The notes beneath the pieces are model-generated. The model was given only the letters and a program-made list of their open reading frames with translations. It ran no database searches and was not told the origin of the DNA. 64,000 nucleotides of DNA from Datnioides undecimradiatus. Taxonomy: Eukaryota; Chordata; Actinopteri; Lobotiformes; Datnioididae. The position numbers and the translations under genes were made by a program. Positions 29,335 to 41,160 of the stretch are shown one piece after another. The stretch covers positions 4,310,001 to 4,374,000 of the forward strand of contig WARS01000009.1 in assembly GCA_008933995.1 (NCBI GenBank), in the 5' to 3' direction. The first letter of the stretch is position 1; the number at the start of each line of letters is the position of its first letter.

Positions 29335-29915
29335 CTTTAAAAGGATTATAACCTGGCGATTTATTTGTTTAAAAAAAACCCCAAAGTAACCAGCTGGCCT
29401 GCTATTTGTCGGAATCTGGACCAGTCACAGCACCCCCCCCCCCACCCCGCAGCCCTGCAACTCGCCTCTCTGTGCCAGCTGCATGAATGCGGATCGTTGA
29501 GTGGAGTTTTGCTGCTGAATGAGACGAGAGGAAAACAGACGAATGTATGCATGATGCCTACGAACCGACGTGCTGCTCAAGTGTGAGGGCATCGCAGGCC
29601 GGTTGCCGGTTGCGTGAGGGTAAGTCTCTCTCTCTTGCGTCAGCGATAGAAATTAAAGGACGGCGCTCAGACCGCTGACACAGCTTTGCCAAAAATACTG
29701 AGCCATTGGGGAGCAGGAAGGGGGAGTGTACACGATGCCCACGAAGTGCACGTTGTCGCTTCGTGCTACTCGGTTAATGCAGGTGTTTAGTTTACCGCCT
29801 ACTCTGTGGAGCTGCTGGAGATCCAGCAGAAACGGTGGCAAGGTCAAATGGTCACAAAGGCGCAGTGCGCTGCACGGACGTGACAGACGCGCATCACAGC
29901 GCCGAAAGTGCGCCA
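29335..29915 (+). promoter_or_regulatory. CpG-rich promoter-like patch with possible first exon
   Basis: CpG is clearly denser here than in the flanks, for example around 29490-29620 and 29735-29905. A TTTAAAAG box at about 29336-29343 could position a plus-strand start near 29370. A strong donor GTAAGT follows at 29620, so a first exon of about 29370-29619 is possible. No coding exon that clearly belongs to it is visible downstream before 52 kb. It could be a distant slc29a1 promoter, a non-coding RNA start, or an orphan CpG island. Confidence 0.35.
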
Positions 29916-31339
29916 GCTGATGTGTGACTAAGGGCATTTGCTGATAGCTGCACTTGATATGGGATATCAGACTACATGCAAGCATGCTGCTGCTTTTATA
30001 GTCTATATTAAGACCTGGAGTATGTCCCGCTGTCAGTAATCCAGCATGCATATTGTTATAGCTGTAGAGGAAGTTGCCTCGCTTTGGACTCAAAGTTGCT
30101 GTGGGCCAGAGGTTGAGACTTGTACACATTTTGAGTTGAGGCATCACAGCAGGTGACAGTGTGAGAATATAGCTCCTCCTCACACACACTCACACACTCC
30201 CACACAGCAGGAGGCAGCATGAAAGAGGTCCGAGAATAGACCCCAGAGAGCTAAAATCCACTACTGTATCATGTAAACACTATGATTTTACACACACACA
30301 CACGCGCGCACACTTACACAACACCTCTCTCCTCAGTGGGCTTGATACAATGTTGGCAGAGAGTGTTTGATAACTTTTGAAGCTGCTTGCTTATCGGTGG
30401 CCCCGGCGCTTTGAGAAAGCTGCTATTCTCACAGTGATAAGCTGGTCTGCTGATGTCAGTTTTCACATGCAGCATGCAGCGTCAGGCACGTAAAGAGGAG
30501 AGAGCTCAAGATGCACAGCTCAGGCCCCAGGACGCTGGCGTTGTTAGTGCTAAAGCATTCATCATCAATCAAGTAGTTGACCATTAGATGATTAATATGT
30601 TGCAAATTTAATGACTGAGTGGTTTAAGCCTCTTGAGTATACAGATTTGCAGGTTTTCTCTGTCTCAGTTCATTATAAACTAAACTGATTTGCAGTTAAA
30701 CTTTCGTTTGGCTGAAATAAGCTGCAACAATACAAGCTTCCTGTTTGCACGGGGTGAGTGGTTCTCCCTCTTCCTGTCCAGGAAAATAGTCTTTTCAAGC
30801 AGCAGAAGGGCATAGAGAGAAGTCCTATAACTGAGGTCACAGATGAGACAGCACCACGTTTCCTGATAAAGTGCCTCGTAGCAAGATGCTGAATCCCCTA
30901 CTTGTTATCAGCCTTCAGCTCTGCCATAACATTAAAATGAGTTGTGCTATCCCTATTTGCTGCTCTTTCGATAACCTGATCTCTTGTGACCTGTGACAAC
31001 TAAACGACTATAATTAGAAAGTCTGTCTGACGACCACCAAAGCGCTAACAGCACATCAGTATGTACCTCGGCAATATGATGCAGTTGAGTGAAACCAGGT
31101 GATCAAGAATGAATTTTCAAAAGCGACATTGTGTTTATGACCAGATGTGATCTGGCACAAGGTCATGGATACTGATGAATCATGGAGAATGGCTGAAGTC
31201 GAAGCAATAGCAGGAAATTAAACAGGAGCAGACTTTCATTTTATCCATTGTCTATTTTTACAATAAGAAATGCCCTCCACGCTGTACAAGCATTCATGGG
31301 ACAATGTCTTTTGCCCAATGCCTTATTCGATCACCACCT

Positions 31340-31640
31340 TGTGATTTTCATAGAAATATGCCAGCAAGTATCAGATCATTGGACCTCAAATTTGGTAGAG
31401 GCGTTCATGTCCCCCTGGTGGTGGATTGTATATAATTAACTCTAATCTGACTTCACGCGGTGCGCCGCCATCAGTTCTAAATTTCAATTTATCCAAACTT
31501 TGGTTTATGACGAAACCCCAGCAAAACTAAGAAGATCCCATACAGTCACAGCTGCATTCTGTGATTAGTGGTAATTAGCAGATGTTACCGTGTTAACACA
31601 TTAAACGATGAAACTGATCTCCTGTTAAATTCTTATTTAC
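31340..31640 (+). repeat. fragment of a common teleost dispersed repeat
   Basis: The blocks ATAGAAATATGCCAGCAAGT, CAAATTTGGTAGAGGCGTTC, AAATTTCAATTTATCCAAAC and GGTAATTAGCAGATGTTACC occur in the same order as in a very abundant percomorph repeat. I recall its text as ATGCCCACAAATATCAGATG, AATTTGGTACAGACATTCAT and GCTAATTAGCAAATGTTAGC. It is diverged and non-coding. I cannot assign its class from sequence alone. Confidence 0.45.
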
Positions 31641-33929
31641 ATATTAGATATTAATTACAATTTATTAAACTATTAATATTACATTTTTAGATTAATTATG
31701 TGGGCTATCACTTGACAAACTGATAATGTCAGCACTGATGTGTTGTGTTTCTTGCTTGCACGTCTGTGTGGTCTGCCCCGCTGTGTGGTTTATTTGCAGT
31801 ATCTTATTCTCTCACATCCAAACCGGCCTTAGGGCTGGAAGAAGAGAGGGGTGGTTGAATGGAGAGAGCTCCTTTAGCTGTGTGAATGAAAATGCTGATT
31901 AAAAAAAAAAAAAATCCCGGAGGTAAAATACTTTGTTAGCATATTTGTTCAGAAAATAATTCTCGCTGCAGTTCAGTTTAGTTTAAACACGCTGGAATGT
32001 GGTCTCATTAACTTTCCATAAGTAAATAAGCTTACTTTTGTTTTTACGTCTTGAATACAACATCTTATACACACACGCACACACACCCACACACACACAT
32101 GCAGGCACATATTGTTGTGCTTAGAGGAGGCGAATTGGGGTCAGTTTGGTGTTTCTCAACACATTTTCACACAGATTTGTCTTCATCACACTGGTAACAT
32201 TAATACAGTATATTTCATAATAAAAGAATGCGGGAGTGTCTCAGTCTTTCTGTATGAATACTAAAAGGTCAAGAAAGCCACATTTCATCGGGGGTTGATA
32301 TTATATAACTTCCCCATGTTGGCTCAGGGAAACTCCTTGGAATAATCTCAAACATATGTTAGCCATTTTATACTTTTGGAGCATCGTCATTTTCGCCAGC
32401 AGCCTCGTGCTTGTTGCTACAAAGTGAACTGCCTACACATAGTGCGGTAAAGGGCTGAACACGGAGGAAAAGCACAACCCTTCAAGACTTACACTTTCAC
32501 AGATATCAGAGAGGCCTCATAGTTCTGTCTGCATGTATTTTGTTAGAGACTTAAACCATGTTACTGTGTATCTGCTGAGCTTCTGTGGGAATATGGTGGT
32601 GTTGGGTCACTGCCATTTGCTTGCAACATTGTCAGACAGAGGGTGATTCTACAAAACCATGGTTTACAATTTTGTTAAAACTACTGTGACTGACAATGAC
32701 TTAAATGTTTTGTTAGAATCCTAAAGACTTTAACAGCTCAAATGACACATTTTGTCATGTAGAACCAAACTGACTTCACCTAATTTTATGAGAATTGCTC
32801 ATAAACATGGTTTTGAAAACATATTTTGGCAGTCCGCTACAGAAAATTATGTAACGTTTGCATTCCTTGATCGTATTTTCAGATTCCCCACTCCATATCT
32901 GTGATAGATCCCGAAAGTCCATCGCAAATTCTGTTAATGAAGTCAAATTTGTTTGTTCATAAGAGATTTAACAGTTCTAATAAACCCCAAAGTTAACCGT
33001 GTCATCTTCATCAAAACCCCAGTTTATTTCCCTGTTTTCATACAAAGTGGGTTTTAATGGGTCTACAAAACTTTTAAAAAAAGTATTTAAAGCTATAGTG
33101 GGACTTTGGGCTGCCCCTTCTGGCAGCGAAATGAATTACGGACACACTCTGTTGACGTGCTTATTACTACACACTCCACTATGCTGCTACTTGCTGCAAC
33201 CTACTCTGTAGCTATGGTTGCAACCCCCTCTTCAACTCTGGCAAACCAATCTTTGCTAGGTGACATTAAACGCATCACTGCCAGTGCACCACTGTAGGAA
33301 TGTCACATCAGACACCACATTTTAAAACTCGGAGATGCGGAGATCTGCCTGTAAAAGGCTTAATCAGATCAGTGTGAATGTGTTCTGTAGAGGCTGGAGC
33401 AGACATCCGTTCAATGTAAAAGATGAGTGCTATAACTTTAGTTAAAGAGGAGAAAGTAATGTCAGTTTCAAAACAATTATCGCTTTCTTATCGGTGCATA
33501 CCTTATGGTATGGTTAAGAGGTTAGCAAAATGACTGTGGTTACAGTTAAGATAAAGTCAAACTGTCTGTGGCACGACACAAACTCAGGTCTCCTGCAGTA
33601 AAGTCTGACATGCTACACGTATGCCCTTACTCTCCACATAGAGGTCAGACTATTTCCTGCACTGGCACTGAACGTTGGCATTGGACATAAATCAGAAGCC
33701 TAATTCTCAGAGGTGGAGCTGTGGTCACATTTTTGGCACAAGTCAAAGCCAAGATATAATACACTTCTTACTTTGTCTTCTGGCGAGGTGTTTGGAGTTC
33801 TTGTTTGGACTGCGTTGTGAGTGTCTGTGCTGTTTTTTTCCCAATTACCTGTGATCTCAGTGTGAATTGGAGAGTATAATGGAGTCAAGATCAGGGTTTA
33901 AGATATGGGGAAACATATAATTGGGAAAA

Positions 33930-34280
33930 ACCAAGTAGATATGGAATTAAATAAAGTCTTTACTCAGGAGCAGGAGTCAGGAAACTAGGCAGACGCAGTT
34001 AGGCAAACATAAACAGGCATGGAGCAGGAAAAAAGGCAGAGGTCCAAGGTAGCAGACAGGGAAAATCATGTAGACAGGTACCAGGCAGGCAGACGAAACA
34101 TCTGGAACACTAAGTGAGGAATACATAAGACTATCTGACAGGAAACAGGTAAAATGGGCCAGTGTATGTGTTGGAGGGATAAGTGGGTTCAGGTGAACCT
34201 GAGGGGTTATTTGAGGACAAGGGAGTTAGTACTCAGGTTATTAAAGAGGCTGGAAGAGGAAAATGGCAGGAATTAGGCTG
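33930..34280 (-). repeat. possible old LTR-like or other dispersed repeat fragment
   Basis: Read on the minus strand, the segment is rich in CCTGCCTG-type pyrimidine text and ends with GAGTAAAGACTTTATTTAAT. This resembles the ends of some fish retroelement terminal repeats. No coding parts and no paired end repeat were found, so this is only a weak call for an old fossil fragment. Confidence 0.2.
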
Positions 34281-34429
34281 ATATTGTAGCTAGATAATAA
34301 AATAATAGAGTTGCATTGTGCTTAACACAAACACACACTAAGTTTATGAACGAACACATAAATAAAATAAAAAGAAATGAATACAAAAGAAATTCACAAT
34401 GTGAGAAAAGTTCAACTAAAGTGGCTAAA

Positions 34430-34912
34430 ACACAAGACAAAGATGGAGATCTGATTTTATAAAATGGGCCTTTAAAAGCTGCCCAAGACAGTTCAAAGAT
34501 TCAGCAAAATGTGTTTTTCTGTTAAACAGTTGGACTGGGGAATGGATAAAAGGCTAGGTTTGAGGTTTGGAGAGGTGTAAGGAGATGTATCTGGGTTCAT
34601 GCAGCGCCTTATACAAAATAAACAGGATCATGTAGTTTATTTGAAATATTATAAGAAGCATGAGCAGGGGTAATGTGGGACCAACGGCTGGATCTAGGTA
34701 ACAGCATGCAATAGTTTAGACCAGCTGAGGCAGTCATAGAGGGAATTACAATAATCTACACAGGAGAAAATGAAGGTGTGAACCTGCAGCTGACTGAGCC
34801 TCTGAAAGAAAACACTGTTCAGATGTGATTTTAATATTAAAATGTATTTTGAGATACTGTGACCCACTGAGACTGAATAGATTAAAGACACCTTCCCTGA
34901 TCCAACCTGCAA
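34430..34912 (-). mobile_element. fragment of an L2/Rex-type LINE reverse-transcriptase ORF
   Basis: On the minus strand, an open stretch of 72 codons from 34912 contains LQVHTFIFSCVDYCNSLYDC. This is the hallmark (I/V)HxFI.S.LDYCNSL text that follows the reverse-transcriptase domain in fish L2/CR1/Rex LINEs. Further weak similarity continues toward 34430 in broken frames. It is a short, dead, 5'-truncated piece with no catalytic motifs. Confidence 0.5.
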
Positions 34913-35489
34913 AGCACATTGAAAAAATGTATTACTCGGGTGAAACAGGCACAGAAAGACAAGAGAAACTGCCGACGCCGAAAATCCTATAAAACTTAAC
35001 TTTAGGTCATGGTTGCAGGTAAAGTGTGTGTGAGTTCGTTTGCTCTACATGTCCTCTGATTAGAAAGAGAGAAGAAGAATGTTGCATTGTTTGATGCAGA
35101 CGTTTGATGCTGTCTAATTTCCTCCGTATCCCAGAGAGCAAATTACCTCTGAGACTTCAGAGTGAATTTAGGTGCAATTTTGAGAAACAGACTCAGACAG
35201 ACAAACATTCACACACCCTCTCTGAGGTTTGTGGTTTTTGTTGATTCTGACAGCATTACTCAACAGAGCCAGACTTCTTTATTTTTCAGACGACCGCAAT
35301 TTAACTTCTCCGCAGTCTCATCAGCTAACCTAATTGACCTGCTGCACTTCTGTCTACTCCTGGGCCGTGTAAAAGGCTCAATGATCACCTAACATAACAG
35401 TGTAGCTGAACAGAAACAGGAAGACATGACAGGCTTCAGTCTCCGTTGTCTTTAACATACACGTTAAATATTGTACACGATTCTACATT

Positions 35490-35790
35490 TTTATCAAGGA
35501 GATGCCTTTGTCCAAAGCAGCATACATACACAGTAAGTACAACACAAGCAAAGGTTTAGGTGGGAGAAGACAATGCGTACAGGTGCTATGAACTGTTTTG
35601 AATCTAATAGGATATAGGTGAGGGTTTTTCTAACATGTAAATAGTCCGCCGTGCACAAAACATTTTGATCTTTAGGTTTTTCTTTAAGGTTATGATGGTG
35701 GAATGAGTTTGGTTGATCACCCCACAACATGGGAACAACAGAGGAGAAGAGTCTGGTCTTTGATTTTGGCCACTGTTGTGATGGTAGATT
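35490..35790 (+). repeat. fragment of a fish dispersed repeat
   Basis: GATGCCTTTGTCCAAAGCAG with the following ACAGTAAGTACAA, and later GGAACAACAGAGGAGAAGAG, follow a common fish repeat. I recall it with the text GACGCTTTTATCCAAAGCGA. Non-coding and diverged. The class is not certain. Confidence 0.4.
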
Positions 35791-38700
35791 AAGGATGTTT
35801 ATTTTAGATCTACCGATAATATAAATCTCTAGTGGTTTGCCAAAGCTGAGGCTTTAGAGGGGAGTACTGCTTACCCTCAAGGGCTTTGTTTTGGTTTGCA
35901 CCAACAATAGGAAGTCTACAGTGACCTCAGCTGAGCTGTTTGTTTACACGACTAATGGGTTTTTTTGTGGTGCTGCATATTGACACGTAACGTAACACCT
36001 AACGTGTTGCTCTGCATTGCCTCTAGTGGTTGAAATCTCCACAGTGTAACTTTAATCTAAACTCACAAACGTCAGACTTTGTATGAATCAAAAACATACA
36101 TTTATCAAACATCCTGTTGGCCAAAGTTAGGTTTATTGCTGTCTGTAAGTACTACCCACTGTCATGTTTCCATGTATAAACTGAAGTTTCAAGTTTCATT
36201 GTCTTGTATAATGGCTTGGAGCCATGCAACACAGTAAAGATACAGACAGCACTATGAAGTGTTTGACTTAAATCAGCTTGTGCAAGAATTAAGACTTTAA
36301 ATATTTAATAGGAAAACATCTTTATAGTAATATTTTGATGCAGTGGTTGGATCTCGGTCTGTGGTGTGGAATTGAAACCTTTCCTGATTTGTGTGTTGGA
36401 TTTTCACTACAGAGTGGTGAAGCTTATGGAGGTGTGGCCTGTGACACGTCTCACACACGGTTGTCGGGACATGCATGTGGCAGATGCATCTCACTTAATC
36501 ATGTGGTTGTCACACTGCCATGTGGTCCACACGCAGCTGAAGGATCTGATAACAGCCTCTGAAACTACTTCATCTCAACCTGTAAAAAAAAAAAAAACCC
36601 AGTAAAAACCCCCCCAGCTAAGCTCAGGAACAGGATTGGGTTTGTTGGATGTACTCAGATAATGAATGTGCTCTTATCATTCAGTTATTTTTCCTAAGAT
36701 TTGTACAGGAGAAAAGAGTTTTAGAGCCCTGCGCAGCCGCAGCACAGCTTCACACGTGTTTTCACTTATCTTGGATTGTGTGGGTGAGCACACTGTGCAC
36801 TCTCTCTATCTCTCTCTGTTCGTTTTGTTGCACCTGTTAGGGTTGGACATCTTATGTACTATTTCATAATTTACAATTTTACTGTAAAGAATTAAGAAAT
36901 CCTGCCTAAAACAGCTTCTGTTAAAGTATGAAAATATCTGTTTTTAAGTCTTTTCTGAACAACTGTGTGTTGGTAGTGTTACCAGATGTCATGTCAGAAT
37001 ATACAAATTGAAATGTAGATCTACTAAATTATCTTCCCTCAAGTCATCAATGCAGCTGTTTTCTTTAGGGCCCATTAATACCAGTATCTTCAGATGAGTG
37101 CACTGTTATCACTCATGTGGAACCTGCTCTGGCCATCTGGTGAATGTCAGCCCTATATTCCCTCCCTCTTACTTCTGTTTTTGATCTCTACCACTTCCTG
37201 GGGCTCTTTATATCTGACTCTTTGTGTTCATCAGCTAGTCACTAACATTGTCTAGTATTTGATGCAGAGCAGGGAACACACGGTGGTTGCAGTAGCTACG
37301 GAAGACATGAAAGTGTATTCTAGGCTGTGATGGTGCACTGTGTAGGTGTTGTTACCTATCACCAGGTAGCGCCTTGCTGTAGCTCAGTAACTACAAATGT
37401 AACTAATTTCTTTTTGAAGGTACAAATGTAGAAGTTACGCAGTTACAATTACTGAAATTTAAACGGGGTAGTTAGAGACAATTCCCCAGATTTCAGTGAG
37501 CTTGCTTTCCGTCATAGTGATGAAACTTTGATAAAATACAATTATTTTTCAAACAGGGGCTTTTTGCTACTTGTCATGAATTAAAAGTTGACTGCACACT
37601 GCTATAGAGCTCTGACACCAATGTTTAAATTAAATCAGTTCCCCATAAGAGTCACTTTCGCTGCATCTGCCACTGGTCACGAATCTCCTTGGAAAATCCT
37701 CTTATCCTGCTTCTCTGTCTTCATTACAGACTAACTGAATGAATAAACTCATGCCTTTTCTCCTAATGTATCTTCTGTTCTACTCTGGCTCCTTTTCTCT
37801 TTCCTATTCCCAATGCCGGAAATTCACAGAAATTAAGAAACAAATGAAATGCTCCCTGTGTTCTAAGTAGTTGCTCAACTCCAAGGAAGTCGGAAACCTA
37901 GGGCGAGCTACTTTTCCTTGTTGCAGTGGCGCCAACAACAACTACTTGGAAACTCTAGGGGTGGGGAAAAGCCATCAGTCACCACTTTAACAACTGTAGC
38001 AAAGTTCGGATGAAGTGCACATCCAGCACCGCGTGGGTCTTCTACATAATCCTGCTGCCGAAGCTGACAATACAAGTGTAGCTACAGGTAAGAGCACTAG
38101 TTGTTGCTGCCCTCTGATGCTGATGAACTATTAATAACTGATATCAATACAGTGAAAACAGGGAGGATAGATACAATTTGATGCAACTAACTACACCCAT
38201 GATCGAGGTATTCTTTAAGATGTTAATTTACTCAAAAATTATATTTTATTTCTTACCTTACCATTGAGGTGTAACTTGAGAGGCCTCCACCCCATTCAAA
38301 AACAAAACGGTACCGGCGAGTCAGTCACTCTGAGTAATCTACAGAACATGCTGACAACAGTTTTAATGGAGCTTTTGAAGGACAGACAGGACAGGCTGGC
38401 TGACCCCGGACATGTCAAAGAATTATAAAATTATTGTATTAATCACCAACTTTTCCTTTTTGTATGAGTTCCTGTCACCAATAACAACCTTGAACATTGT
38501 GTTTGTGGATCTGATGGCTTCAGCAGATGGCCTCCAGGATCCACAGAGTCAAGGCAACAAGAGGAGCGGGTTGCCAACAGTCAAGGTTTAATGGTCTGAT
38601 GTCAGCAAGGGTGGAAAATATAACTGGCGCTGTCTCATGCAGGAATGGAGGGAGAACAATTGAGTAATGGTTTTCAAATGGGCAAACAGGATGTTAAATG

Positions 38701-39869
38701 GACATAACCACGCCACAGAAAACATGGTAATGGCACCGCTCCAAAATCCTAAAAAAATAAAACTTACCCTCAGTTACCTCTGTTTGATTATTTTCCTTAT
38801 CAGGACAGGCTAACAGGATGGCTGACAGCCTCTGATAAGATAAGAGGATGGACCAGGATGAGGACTGATGTGGACGGTCTTTTGAAAGATTGTCAAGAGA
38901 AGAGTAGATCTGTAGACCGTCAGGAGCTGAAGTATTTTAACATCTGAGACTGTCAGTGGGGAATTCAGGTTTCCTGAACTGATTAAACAGATGATCGTAT
39001 GTATGCAGGTACATACTGCACATACACAAAAACATATCTGACTGCATGCAAACACATGAACATTAATGTAACTGCATGAGCATGTGCACTCATACATGCA
39101 CACTCAACTCTGTATGGTCAATGTGACATGTAGTGCACACATCATATATGTGAGAAGAGAATAAGAGAATGAGATTTATTTACCATGGTAAATAATTGCA
39201 TAAATCAATAAAACTTAAAAAATAAATTAATTGAGTTGCTGTGTACCAATGTATTCACAAGGCCAAGGTTAAGGCTGCTGCAATTCTCAGTAATATGCAA
39301 CAAAAGGCTCAAAAGTGGGTTTTATATTGATTGATATTTTAATTTAAAGTCCATAACCCAACTTTATTCAGGGTATTAAACCTGCTGTCTTTTGTTTAAA
39401 TGGCATTTAATTAACCATTAGAAGTCTGTAACAAAAGCTTGTACCAAAGTAAACTTTAAACTTGAAGATGAATGAAATTAAACAGATCTGACAATAAGCT
39501 GCTTTAGCATTAATGTGAGCTGTTGACACTCCTCCTGCAAGGTTGGCTGCCACCCTGCTTTGGTGACCAGTTATCTGTGATAGGATATAATTTATATAAA
39601 GAGGGAAAGAGAAGCACTTGTGGTCAAGTCATCGATAGATTGTTTGTACTGACATAAGCAGAGAGTTGAGACTTTTACTCTAATTTAATTAAATTTAACA
39701 TAATCCTGAAAATTCTGTGGTTCATCACAGAAGTGTATGGGGATATGATGAAGAGTGCTGTCTCTGCTAACACTGGCAACCAGAGATAAACATGTCACTG
39801 CTGTCTGCTATGAATAAATCCAGTGCGTCAGTGGATCCAGGTCATTCACACACCTGCTGAATTAACAAA

Positions 39870-39925
39870 TCCCACAAATCTATTCAGAAGACTTTATGAT
39901 AAGTCTCCTGAATAGATCTGTGGGA
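39870..39925. repeat. near-perfect 25-bp inverted repeat (hairpin) with 6-base loop
   Basis: The left arm is 39870-39894 and the right arm 39901-39925, separated by TATGAT. The arms are complementary at 23 of 25 positions. If transcribed from the minus strand, the two exceptions become G-U wobbles, so an RNA from that strand would form an unbroken stem. Weak inverted similarity may extend outward to GTCAGTGGATCC (about 39828) and GGATCCAACTGAGAC (about 39979). It may be the core of a small foldback element or a hairpin RNA. Confidence 0.6.
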
Positions 39926-40991
39926 CAATAAGCTAAATACTGCATTGTGTTGGTTCAATGCACATCTTTTTCAACATAGGATCCAACTGAGACGTTACAG
40001 CAATTTATTATTAGTGTAAGATGCAGACAAACATAAAATTAGGCGTGAAGACTTGTGACTTAAGTTTAAAATTGCTGCCAAAAAAGGTGAAATTAACTTG
40101 CTGAAACCCAAATTTCTAAATCCATAATGATAAACAATGTTGAACTTCATTAATTTGGGTGTTGCCAACTCAGACAGACTGCAACAGCAGCTTTGTACCC
40201 AAGTGTGTAAGAGTGGATTTAACCTTTAACACCAACCCTGTCACCAGGACATCGGTGTCATGTTGAATTCAAATCCAACAGCAGGAATGCAGAAATGGCA
40301 GGAATGCACGCTCACACCTCCTCCTCATATGCCGAACAGAATCTGAACTGTTAACTTTGAATAATTCCTACATTTAATGAAGAGAAGAAGAAGAGTGAGA
40401 ACTCACTGCTGGCCAAAAAGATTGACGTGAAGTCCTACTTTGCCTCAAGGCGTGTTTTCATTTATGTCATATGAATGATCACACTTGTTTGCCCTAAAAC
40501 ACATAATGGGGTTATTGATGGATGAAGAAACACAAAAGGTGTTATTTAGGCTTCATTTACAGACCAACAACCTTAAAAAAAATAGCCAGGGATGTATCTG
40601 AAATTCACACAGTGAGAAATATTTCACCTACAAATTATGAGCTACTAAATCTAAAATGTATTTAGCAAGATTGCTTCATTTTTGTGATGCGTTTGCGCCG
40701 CCACTCTAAGGCTTTGTGAACATTTAGCAAATACCAAGTCGTTGATAAATGAGTGTCATAAAGGCCAAAGGGGTGAACGGACTGAACTCAACAAATAAAA
40801 GTCTGTTTCTGAGGATTTTGGGTGATTTCCACAGTTGCAGAAAAGAATGTGAGCACCAGAAATACAGAATGTTCGGGACCATGGCCAATTTTGATTTTGC
40901 TGGACTTCAGCTAAAGAGGTTGAATCCCATAATGGACTGCCTGAAACGTAGCTCTTGTCACTTGATTGAGAGGAATGTATTGTCTTTGCAG

Positions 40992-41160
40992 CAGAAGATT
41001 TGCAGATCATCCATCGTGACAGGGATTTCATAGTAGTGGGTGACCCTTGCGGACCACTCGCGCTCTGTTGGGAATGTGAAGAGGCTGCAAAAGTAAAGAT
41101 GAAGAGGGATTTCTCTCTCACAGACCTCCCTGAGGAGTTTTGTCTTTGTTTCTTCAAACC
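40992..41160 (+). pseudogene. relic resembling the N-terminus of RPUSD1 pseudouridine synthase
   Basis: After an acceptor-like attgtctttgcag, the frame reads EDLQIIHRDRDFIVV and then WECEEAAKVKMKRDFSLTDL. This parallels vertebrate RPUSD1 text (ENLSIVYRSRDFLVV, then WRETLTLQKQLRYRFPELAD as I recall it), with the Trp to Phe spacing kept. The stretch after VV has lost the RPUSD1 residues, and the catalytic HQLDFSTSG segment is not found downstream. The frame stays open to TGA at 41260 with unrelated text. It may be a decayed exon copy or a coincidence. Confidence 0.25.

Noticed and set aside
29653-30189. Minus-strand ORF of 178 codons, the longest single unexplained ORF
   Set aside because: Its text has no familiar domain and no sensible composition, and it lies beside a CpG-rich patch where stop codons are rarer. 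No splice or start signals support it.
31893-31914. Poly-A tract as possible evidence of a processed gene copy
   Set aside because: No protein-like text lies upstream and no target-site duplication was seen.
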